7,227 nt of DNA from an uncultured Rikenellaceae bacterium. Its GTDB lineage: Bacteria > Bacteroidota > Bacteroidia > Bacteroidales > Rikenellaceae. This document shows, piece after piece, positions 1-7,068 of this stretch; positions within the stretch are counted from its first letter, which is position 1; every line of letters begins with the position of its first letter. The position numbers and the translations under genes were made by a program. Below the pieces are notes generated by a model. The model ran no database searches and was not told the origin of the DNA. It worked only from the letters and a program-made list of their open reading frames with translations. The stretch spans positions 1-7,227 of the forward strand of contig CAMTOL010000111.1 in the NCBI GenBank assembly GCA_947074135.1, given 5' to 3'.

Positions 1-1
1 A

Positions 2-133
2 TATGAGGAATGTGAGTGGTGTTAAGAGGTGTGATCGTGAGGTAGGAGTGTTAATGAGCCTAAGTAATCTAGAAAGTATTTTAAAGATGAGTATGGAGTT
101 ACACCTACCGAGTATAAGAAACGCTGTATGTAG
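2..133 (+). pseudogene. Damaged C-terminal end of an AraC-family helix-turn-helix regulator
   Basis: The frame that ends with TAG at 131-133 reads FKDEYGVTPTEYKKR followed by Cys-Met. This is the hallmark end of the second helix-turn-helix of AraC-family DNA-binding domains, including those at the C-terminus of Bacteroidetes hybrid two-component regulators. Upstream in the same frame, VNEPK (50-64) fits the usual 'GFNEPKYF' part, but TAA at 65-67 stands where Tyr is expected and the next codon reads Ser instead of Phe. Further upstream the match moves to another frame (RNV at 6-14, VKR at 21-29, EVG at 39-47). The distance between these pieces is about 30 nt too short for an intact domain, so at least one indel and one nonsense change are present. 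The rest of the gene lies outside the window. It may have regulated the glycosidase operon that follows on the same strand. Family assignment is good; whether the damage is sequencing error or true decay is open. Confidence 0.6.
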
Positions 134-172
134 TAAAGTCATGATTACTAATTCACAAATAACAATTAATAA

Positions 173-198
173 TTAACAAAACGACTGTGTTTTGTTAA
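173..198. repeat. 10-bp inverted repeat in the leader of the glycosidase operon
   Basis: TTAACAAAAC (173-182) and GTTTTGTTAA (189-198) are perfect reverse complements around a 6-nt loop. The repeat lies 40 nt after the stop of the AraC-like remnant and about 65 nt upstream of the best promoter box. It could be a weak AT-rich terminator for the upstream gene, but no T-run follows on the plus strand. It could equally be an operator for a dimeric regulator. Confidence 0.5.
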
Positions 199-233
199 CT
201 TGTTGCACTATGTTTGGTTAGTTGTTTTAACAT

Positions 234-271
234 TTTGCGCCTTCTTTTAGGTTGCTGTTTTGCTATCTTTG
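234..271 (+). promoter_or_regulatory. Candidate Bacteroidetes-type promoter for the GH3-GH5 operon
   Basis: TATCTTTG at 264-271 matches the Bacteroidetes primary-sigma -7 consensus TAnnTTTG exactly and lies about 60 nt before the GH3 start codon, in an otherwise non-coding leader. A TTTG that could act as the -33 element is at 234-237. The 26-nt spacer is longer than the roughly 20 nt usually seen, so the -33 half is doubtful. The stretch between the promoter and the ATG at 333 is A-rich with no Shine-Dalgarno sequence, as usual in this phylum. Confidence 0.4.
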
Positions 272-332
272 ATAAAAAGTACGAGCAAGATTTCTAAAAA
301 TATTTAAAAACATAAACAACCTAAACTAAAGT

Positions 333-2537
333 ATGAAGAAAACGTTATTCTTATTTATTACATTAATTGGACTTTCAATTACAAACTCTATGGCACAAAA
401 ATTACCTGTTTATTTAGACGATACTTTAGATATCGAAACTCGTGTTGAAGATGCTCTTTCTCGACTTACCTTAGAGGAGAAGATAGCAATGATTCACGCT
501 CAAAGTAAATTCAGTACTCCTGGTGTACCTCGTCTTGGTATCCCTGAAATTTGGATGAGCGATGGACCTCACGGTGTTCGTGCTGAGATTTCGTGGGACA
601 CTTGGGCTTATGCAGGTTGGACTAACGATTCCTGCACTGCTTTTCCAGCTCTTACTTGTTTGGCTGCTAGTTTTAACCCTCAATTGGCTTCGGAGTATGG
701 CAAAGCAGTTGGCGAAGAGGCTCGTTTCCGCAAAAAAGATATATTATTGGGACCTGGAGTCAATATGTATCGTCACCCAATGAATGGACGCAATTTTGAG
801 TATATGGGAGAAGATCCATACTTGGCATCGACTTTGGTTGTACCCTATGTAAAAGGTGTGCAGAGCAATGGAGTGGCGGCTTGTGTTAAACACTTTGCAC
901 TAAATAATCAAGAGTTGTGGCGTAACCAAATTGATGTTGAGGTTTCGGATAGAGCTCTTTATGAGATTTATTTACCTGCTTTCAAGGCTGCTGTTATAGA
1001 TGGTGGTGTTTGGAGCATTATGGGAGCATATAACAAATATCGTGGTCAACATACTACTCATCACAAACGTTTGACTAATGAGATTCTTAAAGGTGAATGG
1101 AATTTTGACGGTTGTGTGGTTACTGACTGGGGTAGCGCACACGATACTGACGAAGCTGCGTTGAATGGTCTTGATATCGAGATGGGGTCGTGGACAAATG
1201 GTTTGACCTGGGGGGAAAGTTTTGCTTATGACAACTACTTTATGGCTCAACCTTACCTCGAGAAGTTGAAAAAAGGAGAGCTTCCTATGTCAACTATTGA
1301 CGATAAAGTGCGTCGTGTTTTGAGGCTGCAATATCGTACCAATATGAACCGAAATCGTCCATTGGGTAGCTTTACAACCGTTGAACATTACGATGTGGCT
1401 CGTCGTGTGGGACAACAAGGTATTGTGCTTCTTAAGAATGAAAAAGAGTTTTTCCCAATTGCTAGTAACAAATACAAAAAAATCCTAGTTGTTGGCGAAA
1501 ATGCTACCCGTAAACTTACCCCAAGTGGTGGTTCGTCGGAGTTGAAAGTTAAACAAGAAATTTCGCCACTCGATGGTCTTATTGCTCGTTATGGTGCTGA
1601 TATGATTGAGTATGCAATGGGTTATGGTTCTGGTCCTTCGATTTATGAGCAAGTAACAGAGTCGCCTTATGACACTGAGGCATTGAGAAAAGAGGCAGTA
1701 GAGAAGGCTAAAACAGCTGAGGTTGTACTCTTCTTTGGAGGGTTGAACAAAAGCCACTTGCAAGACTGCGAAGGTGGTGATAGAACGAGTTATGAACTCC
1801 CTTTTGGACAGTATGAGTTGATTGAAGAGATACTAAAAGTTAATAAAAACGTTGGTGTCGTTATTATTAGTGGCAATGGTGTTGATATGACCCCATTTGT
1901 TGACAAAGTTCCAGCTGTGATGCAGTCTTGGTATTTAGGCTCTATGGCTGGTGTTTCGACTGCCGATGTGATTTCGGGCGATGTAAATGCGTCGGGTCGT
2001 ATGCCATTTAGTGTTTCGAGGAAGTTGACCGATAATGGTGCAATGTCGTATGGCGAAAAATCATACCCAGGCGATGGCGACAAACAACACTATCTAGAAG
2101 ATATTTATGTTGGTTACCGTTGGCACACGACTAAAAAAATTCCTGCTCTGTTCCCTTTTGGTTATGGTCTTAGCTACACAACCTTTGGTTATGGAGATTT
2201 GAGTGCCGATAAAAAAGAGTATTCGAAAGACGATGTAATTAACCTAAGTGTTGAGATTACAAATAACGGCAAAGTTGCAGGTTGCGAAACTGTTCAGATT
2301 TATAGTTCACAAGCCAAACCATCGGTGGAACGTCCTATTCGTGAGTTGAAGGCTTTTGATAAGATATATTTGCAACCAGGCGAGAAGAAGACTGTAACTT
2401 TAACAGTTCCAGTTGAAAGCCTTGCTTATTTTGATGATGCAAAACACGCTTGGGTAGTTGAGAACGATACGTTTACTCTTTCTGCTTGTGCGTCGGCTGA
2501 GAAAGTTTTGAAACAGGTGAAAATTAAAGTAAAATAG
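333..2537 (+). CDS. Periplasmic glycoside hydrolase family 3 (beta-glucosidase-like)
   Basis: This 734-residue GH3 exo-acting enzyme is expected to remove non-reducing-end sugars, most likely beta-linked glucose, from oligosaccharides in the periplasm. Residues 1-21 form a type I signal peptide ending in SMA before Gln22; there is no lipobox cysteine. The N-terminal barrel carries MSDGPHGVR (75-83, substrate-binding Asp77), GRNFEYMGEDP (152-162), the KH pair (Lys186-His187) and VVTDWGS (262-268), with Asp265 as predicted nucleophile. The second domain has EGGDR (480-484); Glu480 is the likely acid/base by analogy with the EGxDR motif of thermophilic GH3 glucosidases. PFGYGLSYTTF (608-618) leads into a C-terminal fibronectin-III-like domain (about 635-734). 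Length and domain order are normal for the family and no lesion is seen. The GH5 gene begins 9 nt downstream, so the two are probably co-transcribed. GH3 also includes xylosidases and other specificities, so the exact sugar is uncertain. Confidence 0.93.
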   Translation: MKKTLFLFITLIGLSITNSMAQKLPVYLDDTLDIETRVEDALSRLTLEEKIAMIHAQSKFSTPGVPRLGIPEIWMSDGPHGVRAEISWDTWAYAGWTNDSCTAFPALTCLAASFNPQLASEYGKAVGEEARFRKKDILLGPGVNMYRHPMNGRNFEYMGEDPYLASTLVVPYVKGVQSNGVAACVKHFALNNQELWRNQIDVEVSDRALYEIYLPAFKAAVIDGGVWSIMGAYNKYRGQHTTHHKRLTNEILKGEWNFDGCVVTDWGSAHDTDEAALNGLDIEMGSWTNGLTWGESFAYDNYFMAQPYLEKLKKGELPMSTIDDKVRRVLRLQYRTNMNRNRPLGSFTTVEHYDVARRVGQQGIVLLKNEKEFFPIASNKYKKILVVGENATRKLTPSGGSSELKVKQEISPLDGLIARYGADMIEYAMGYGSGPSIYEQVTESPYDTEALRKEAVEKAKTAEVVLFFGGLNKSHLQDCEGGDRTSYELPFGQYELIEEILKVNKNVGVVIISGNGVDMTPFVDKVPAVMQSWYLGSMAGVSTADVISGDVNASGRMPFSVSRKLTDNGAMSYGEKSYPGDGDKQHYLEDIYVGYRWHTTKKIPALFPFGYGLSYTTFGYGDLSADKKEYSKDDVINLSVEITNNGKVAGCETVQIYSSQAKPSVERPIRELKAFDKIYLQPGEKKTVTLTVPVESLAYFDDAKHAWVVENDTFTLSACASAEKVLKQVKIKVK

Positions 2538-2546
2538 TTGTAAATA

Positions 2547-4109
2547 ATGAAAAATAGCACTCTTAATTACTTGTTGCTATCACTATTCACACTCTTGTTA
2601 GTGTCGTGTAGTGATAGTAACTCTCCTGCCAAGGAGGATACTGCGGCTCCTAGTAATAAACTAACTGTTGACGTGAAATCGCTTCAGTTCAATGGTGATG
2701 GTGAGGAGAAAAAAATATCAATTACTGCTACTGGTGAGTGGAATGCTGCACTTAGTAGTGGGTTGGACTGGTGTTCACTATCTGTTACAAAGGGTAGTGG
2801 TGATGGAGTTTTAACTGTAAAAGCCAAAAAGAGTGATTTTATCTCAAAACGTTCAGGTTCTCTTATAGTTAGTTTGCCGTCTGGCACCTATGTCAATGTT
2901 TCGATTGAGCAAGAAGGAGAGAATTTCGATCCTAAGAGCTATAGAGTTGAGCCTAGCAGTGTGGGTATGCGTGAGTTGAGTGCTACTCAATTTATGGCTC
3001 AGTTGAAGCTGGGTATTAATTATGGTAATACTTATGAGGCTATTCGAGTGGCGGCAGATGGCACTTTGAGTGGTGATGAAACAACGTGGGGCAATAAAGA
3101 GGCGACTCTGGAGTACTTTAAAGCTATCAAAGCAGCAGGATTTGATTTTGTGAGAATCCCAGTCGCTTGGACTCACCAGCTTGAGAATAATAATACATTT
3201 GTTGTTCGCAGCTCGTGGTTAGATAAGGTTCAGAGAGCTGTTGATTATGCTCTTCAAGCAGATTTATATGTTGTCATTAATACACACTGGAGCGGTGGGT
3301 GGTTAGATCATCTAAATTCGACCGATAATCCTCGAATTACTAAAGAGTTTGTAAAGGTCTGGACGCAGATAGCTGTTAGATTTAGAGATTACGATGATAG
3401 ATTGTTGTTTGCAGGGGCAAACGAAGTGATTGATGAGGCTTCGCACGACTATGTAAATAAACCAGCAAGTGATAAGTTTAAATTGCAAAATGGGTACAAT
3501 CAAACATTTGTCAATACAATTCGTGCCACAGGTGGCTGCAACTCTTATAGACAGTTAGTAGTTCAGGCATTTTGTACAAATATTGAGTATGCTTTGTCAG
3601 ATTTTGTGGTTCCTACCGATGAGATAGCAAGTCGTTTGATGCTCGAAGTGCATTTCTATGACCCTTATGACTTTACGATTATGGATGCCAATGATCCTAC
3701 ACGTAAGTCAGAGTGGGGAACACCATTTAAGAATAGCGGTGGAGATGTTTCGGATTGGGGGCTTGAGGATCATATGGATAGCCAGATGAAGAGCTTGAGA
3801 GATAAGTTCTCTAGTCAAGGTTTGCCAGTTATGATTGGCGAGTGGGCTGCTTCGGCGTTGTTTTCAATTCCAAATGATAACGATGGTAAGAAATTGGAGC
3901 GTCATCGTGACTCTCGTAACTATTTTTATTGGTATATGACTAAGGCTTGTTTAGAGATGGGGCATTTGCCAGTGATATGGGATGTTGGTTGTTTTGATGA
4001 TGTGTTGGGAATGTTTGAACGTGCCAGTGGTGAGGTTAAGGATCCCGATTGTTTAGCTGCGATGCAATTGGCGCTACAAGGTGGTACATACGTTCCAATC
4101 ACATTGTAG
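2547..4109 (+). CDS. Surface lipoprotein BACON-GH5 endo-beta-1,4-glucanase (cellulase-like)
   Basis: This 520-residue lipoprotein should cut internal beta-1,4-glucan bonds outside the outer membrane or at it. A signal peptide ends in the lipobox LVSC (lipidated Cys21). A short Ser/Asp-containing linker follows, then a BACON domain (about 38-123; GLDWCSLSV at 72-80 is characteristic). The GH5 barrel covers about 140-515. It shows GINYGNT (156-162), FVRIPVAW (201-208, Arg203), VVINTHWSGGW (242-252, His247), LLFAGANEV (286-294, acid/base Glu293), VHFYDPYDF (368-376), PVMIGEW (427-433, nucleophile Glu432) and VIWD (476-479, Trp478). The BACON-GH5 layout is known from Bacteroidetes glucan and xyloglucan enzymes. 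The subfamily looks near GH5_4 or the related bacteroidete cellulases, but I do not assign it. One oddity is that the usual NEP at the acid/base is NEV here. It is the second gene of an operon after the GH3 enzyme, which would process its products. The start is fixed by the signal peptide. Confidence 0.92.
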   Translation: MKNSTLNYLLLSLFTLLLVSCSDSNSPAKEDTAAPSNKLTVDVKSLQFNGDGEEKKISITATGEWNAALSSGLDWCSLSVTKGSGDGVLTVKAKKSDFISKRSGSLIVSLPSGTYVNVSIEQEGENFDPKSYRVEPSSVGMRELSATQFMAQLKLGINYGNTYEAIRVAADGTLSGDETTWGNKEATLEYFKAIKAAGFDFVRIPVAWTHQLENNNTFVVRSSWLDKVQRAVDYALQADLYVVINTHWSGGWLDHLNSTDNPRITKEFVKVWTQIAVRFRDYDDRLLFAGANEVIDEASHDYVNKPASDKFKLQNGYNQTFVNTIRATGGCNSYRQLVVQAFCTNIEYALSDFVVPTDEIASRLMLEVHFYDPYDFTIMDANDPTRKSEWGTPFKNSGGDVSDWGLEDHMDSQMKSLRDKFSSQGLPVMIGEWAASALFSIPNDNDGKKLERHRDSRNYFYWYMTKACLEMGHLPVIWDVGCFDDVLGMFERASGEVKDPDCLAAMQLALQGGTYVPITL

Positions 4110-4131
4110 AATTAATTTATATATAAAAGCA

Positions 4132-4168
4132 AGAGCGGCAACCATCACTAACGATTGGTTGCCGCTCT
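4132..4168. terminator. Bidirectional hairpin terminator between convergent operons
   Basis: AGAGCGGCAACCA (4132-4144) pairs perfectly with TGGTTGCCGCTCT (4156-4168), giving a GC-rich 13-bp stem with an 11-nt loop in AT-rich surroundings. It sits 22 nt after the GH5 stop and 15 nt after the stop of the minus-strand gene. On the minus strand the stem is followed by TGCTTTTATATA and on the plus strand by GTTTATAAA, so it can serve both operons. The minus-strand direction has the better T-rich tail. Confidence 0.85.
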
Positions 4169-4183
4169 GTTTATAAATAATGC

Positions 4184-6124
4184 TTAATCATTGCTACTTA
4201 AAGGATAGCTTATTCTAACATCTTGTTGCGTTAACTCATATGTGCCTCCATAATGTTCAATAAAAAGATGATTAAGAGTGTGGATTACGTGGTTCTCTTT
4301 AAACTCAACGTTTTGCTCGTAATGCGAACAAGAGAGTGTTATGAGAATGTTATTGTCATTCTTAGTGCTCGATATGGTGACAGTCTTCGGCTCAATGTAT
4401 GAACGATGGTTTGCAACTAATCCAACTATCATTCTTAAGAATTGTTGCTCGTCAGTCTTAATTTCAGCCTCAGAGTCTATATTGCCGAACTCAACAGGAA
4501 GTACCTCTATCTCCTCATCTAATCGAGTTTTTAGATTGTTGAACAAACTCGATAGTTTATATGTGTTATCGCCTAGTTTAGACATTCCAGCCTCCATTCT
4601 CGACAAATCGAGTACGCTCACAACAAGTCTAATAAGATAGGTTGCATCTTTTTGTATCTCCTCAGAGTTTCTTTTTTGCTCCTCCTGAGTCAACTCTTTA
4701 TAGTGAGTCAAAGAGTCAGATAGTTCTACAATCCGAGTAAGTGGTTCATTAATTCTGTTGGTTATATTTCTTAGGAAGTTCTCTTTGAGTTTGTTTTCAT
4801 TCTCTGCAATTGCTAACGCTTTCTTTACTCCCTCTCGTGAATGCTTAAATATTCTTCGAACTTTAAGGTTTCGTAGTAGGATGATTATGACGAATATTAA
4901 ACTAACTACTGCAATTGCTATAAAGATTGCATTTATATAACCTTCGTTTCTTGCTTTATCTACCAGAGCGTTCTGGATATCACGGTTGGCGTTGTGAATA
5001 TCCTCGTGGTTCGCAATTATATCTTTGTATACAGAATCACGCCTTGATATTATTTCGCCATATAGCTTTGCTGCTTTTTCGTAATCACCAAAATAGGTTT
5101 GCGCCTCTGCCATATCTACCAATATACTCAATTCGGTGAGTGATTGAATGCCATTGAAGTCATTAATCACCTCTCCAAACATTCTGTAGCAGTTGTCTTT
5201 GTCGCTAATCATTCTGTAGTATGTTGCACAGAATGAGTGATAAGTCATTTTTAGAGAGAAAAGACTTTTCTCGGGTTCAAGTTTTTTAGCAAGCTCTAGG
5301 TGCTTTTTTATCTGATCTGTCTCTGCTTTGTGTATGTATATTTCCGCAAAGCGTAATTCTAACTCCAGAAAATATATCAGAAATGTACCCTTGTTTCTAG
5401 GATTCTCTATAACCAAAAGCTCTACATACTCTTTATACTTGTTTAATGCGTCAATAGCCTCGTCATACCTTTTTTCGGCAAGATAATATTGCGACAAATC
5501 TCTATATGTTGATCCTCTCTCCCAAGTACTTAGGATTGTAAGTTTAAGTGTTTCGAGGTTCATCTTAATTGCCTCCTCGTATTGATCTATTATTGCATAT
5601 GTTCGTGCCTTTGCAATAAGAGCAATTACAGTTCCCCGCTCCCATTTATACTCTTTAGCCTCTTGTAGCATCCTATCGGTTTCTTGCATAACCATCTCGG
5701 TGTGACCACTAACAGTCCATAAGTCGATAAGTCCTCCCCAAGCCTTGAAATAGGCGTTAAGTAGGTATGCTTTTACACCTTTCTCTTTTAGTTCTGGGAG
5801 TAGATTTTCGATTTGTTTTATATCGCTGCGGTGTCTGTAATAAAGAGTATAGTCGTAGAGCGTTGATAGTTCAAGACTACATTGGCGAGCCATCTGCATA
5901 TCAATGAGTGCTGTGTCCAAAAGTTCGATAATCCAATCTTCGGATATATGTTTGTGAAACTCATTGTGCATATAAGAGAAAGCCTCCTCAGGGTCTGGCT
6001 TTAAGCTGTACTCTCTGATTAGACTATCCTTGAGCCGATTTTCGGATTCGTCAGTTGTTGCTGCGTTTAGCGTTAAGGTGCAACATAAAATAAATACGCC
6101 GATTATAAACTTAATATTTCTCAT
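4184..6124 (-). CDS. TPR-transmembrane histidine kinase-like protein with degenerate catalytic core (pseudokinase)
   Basis: This 646-residue protein has the architecture of Bacteroidetes TPR sensor kinases. A signal peptide (1-21, ending LTLNA) is followed by a helical periplasmic region with TPR-like repeats (about 80-370; clear units around 164-195, 204-235 and 336-365). Then come a short coiled coil, one membrane helix (about 398-418), a HisKA-like helical hairpin (about 440-515, with DLSRMEAG at 506-513) and a shrunken C-terminal ATPase-like domain (about 520-646). The H-box reads FLRNITNRINEPL (450-462): the phospho-acceptor His is Asn456, and the following Glu, Arg and Thr are also replaced. 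In the N-box region only Asn572 survives. The G1 DxGxG, F-box and GxGLGL motifs are absent, and the ATP lid is about 20 residues shorter than in the neighbouring kinase. Autophosphorylation is therefore not expected. The gene starts 14 nt after the neighbouring active-type kinase, so the two are probably co-transcribed. A dimerising sensor or allosteric partner role is inferred. Confidence 0.85.
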   Translation of the reverse strand: MRNIKFIIGVFILCCTLTLNAATTDESENRLKDSLIREYSLKPDPEEAFSYMHNEFHKHISEDWIIELLDTALIDMQMARQCSLELSTLYDYTLYYRHRSDIKQIENLLPELKEKGVKAYLLNAYFKAWGGLIDLWTVSGHTEMVMQETDRMLQEAKEYKWERGTVIALIAKARTYAIIDQYEEAIKMNLETLKLTILSTWERGSTYRDLSQYYLAEKRYDEAIDALNKYKEYVELLVIENPRNKGTFLIYFLELELRFAEIYIHKAETDQIKKHLELAKKLEPEKSLFSLKMTYHSFCATYYRMISDKDNCYRMFGEVINDFNGIQSLTELSILVDMAEAQTYFGDYEKAAKLYGEIISRRDSVYKDIIANHEDIHNANRDIQNALVDKARNEGYINAIFIAIAVVSLIFVIIILLRNLKVRRIFKHSREGVKKALAIAENENKLKENFLRNITNRINEPLTRIVELSDSLTHYKELTQEEQKRNSEEIQKDATYLIRLVVSVLDLSRMEAGMSKLGDNTYKLSSLFNNLKTRLDEEIEVLPVEFGNIDSEAEIKTDEQQFLRMIVGLVANHRSYIEPKTVTISSTKNDNNILITLSCSHYEQNVEFKENHVIHTLNHLFIEHYGGTYELTQQDVRISYPLSSND

Positions 6125-6138
6125 AATAATGCAAATTA

Positions 6139-7068
6139 CTAAATTGTATGAGTGAAAATAAATCGAGCGCCGTCGGTGTACTCTGTGTCAATCCATATTT
6201 TCCCGCCAAATCGCTTAACAATTAGTTGACATATGCAGAGCCCAAGACCGAAACCAACAGCCTCTTCGTTGAGTTTCTCGAAGCGCTGAAAAAGTTTTTC
6301 TTGTTTCTCTGGGGCAATACCACACCCAGTGTCTGTCACCGAGAAGAATAGTTTGCCATTGCCTTTTGTCTTTTCGACTTTTAATGTTATTGAGCCCTCT
6401 TTTGTGAATTTAGTTGCATTGACAAGTAGATTGATTAACAGCTGTTGTAATCTATCTTTGTCGGTTTGGGCAATCAGAGAGTCAAGCGGAGATTCAAATA
6501 TTATATCGGCTTCCGTTTTCTTGATAGAAGATACTGTTTTTACTACATTTCTGCATATCTCAATTACATCGTATGACTGTATCTGGAATTTCATATTGTT
6601 GATGTCCAAACAAGATATATCGACAACATCGTTTACTAGTTTTAGTAGTAAATCAGAGTTGAGTTGTATCAATTCGTTACATTGCTCCAAAGTTTCGTCG
6701 TCCATATCGGGCATAGCAAGTACCTCGGAGAAACCAGATAAAGCATTGAGTGGAGTGCGTATCTCGTGGCTCATATTTGATAAGAATACACTTTTGTTGC
6801 GTATTGAGTTTTCTGCTATCCTTTTTGCTCGCATTAATTCTAAACGCGATTTCCTAATGCGTTTGTTCTGGATGTAAATATCGAGTAGTCCAAATACAAC
6901 AAGAAGCACTACCATACAACAAGCTAACCAGATGTAGCGCAATAACTTATTGTTTTGAATTGCATTTTCTAGTTCGAGTTCTTTTATTGAGTAAGTTAGA
7001 CGTAGGTCTTCTATTTTCTGAGAATTCTTTTTTGTGCATAGCTCCTTTTGTTGTTCATTGGCAGAAAC
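6139..7068 (-). CDS. Sensor histidine kinase, catalytically complete, N-terminus missing
   Basis: The open frame after a TAG at 7069-7071 encodes 309 residues of a membrane histidine kinase (residue 1 is the codon at 7066-7068). A periplasmic coiled-coil stretch (1-42, containing IEDLRLTYSIKELELENA) leads into one membrane helix (about 45-66) and a signalling helix. The HisKA domain carries the H-box FLSNMSHEIRTPLNAL with phospho-acceptor His101. The HATPase_c domain has N-box NLLVNATKFT (213-222), G1 DTGCG (246-250), F-box LFQRF (259-263) and G2 GFGLGL (272-277), so every catalytic box is intact. There is no receiver domain. No credible start codon lies in the frame: a TTG at 6940-6942 falls just before the membrane helix, and coding similarity continues upstream of it. 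The full protein therefore almost certainly had a periplasmic TPR sensor domain like the downstream gene. The cognate response regulator is not in the window. The signal sensed is unknown; glucan breakdown products are a guess from the neighbours. Confidence 0.85.
   Translation of the reverse strand, partial: VSANEQQKELCTKKNSQKIEDLRLTYSIKELELENAIQNNKLLRYIWLACCMVVLLVVFGLLDIYIQNKRIRKSRLELMRAKRIAENSIRNKSVFLSNMSHEIRTPLNALSGFSEVLAMPDMDDETLEQCNELIQLNSDLLLKLVNDVVDISCLDINNMKFQIQSYDVIEICRNVVKTVSSIKKTEADIIFESPLDSLIAQTDKDRLQQLLINLLVNATKFTKEGSITLKVEKTKGNGKLFFSVTDTGCGIAPEKQEKLFQRFEKLNEEAVGFGLGLCICQLIVKRFGGKIWIDTEYTDGARFIFTHTI

Noticed and set aside
3..176. A 57-codon open frame starting ATG at base 3
   Set aside because: Its first third only echoes pieces of the AraC-type domain in a shifted frame and the rest runs through non-coding leader. 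No start signal or recognisable family is visible, so it is not a separate gene.
209..216. TATGTTTG as the main -7 promoter box
   Set aside because: It matches TAnnTTTG, but the nearest upstream TTTG (191-194) is only 14 nt away and overlaps the inverted repeat, and it would give a longer leader than the box at 264-271. It is kept only as an alternative.
972..2083. Several 90-100-codon minus-strand open frames inside the GH3 gene
   Set aside because: They lie antisense to a strongly conserved GH3 coding sequence, lack family motifs and have no spacing or signals suggesting translation.
4757..4759. Asn456 of the second kinase-like protein as a sequencing error for His (AAC versus CAC)
   Set aside because: A single-base error could explain this codon, but the neighbouring H-box residues and all the G-boxes are also lost and the ATP lid is deleted in a clean frame, so the degeneration is real.
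6329..6877. A 182-codon plus-strand open frame
   Set aside because: It lies antisense inside the HisKA/HATPase part of the histidine kinase, whose catalytic motifs on the minus strand are unmistakable. The translated plus-strand product is low-complexity and Ser/Leu-rich, with no recognisable motif.
6940..6942. TTG as the true start of the upstream histidine kinase
   Set aside because: It would begin just two residues before the membrane helix, with no leader. The frame upstream to 7068 encodes a coherent coiled-coil stretch typical of TPR kinases, so the gene starts further upstream, outside or in the damaged edge.
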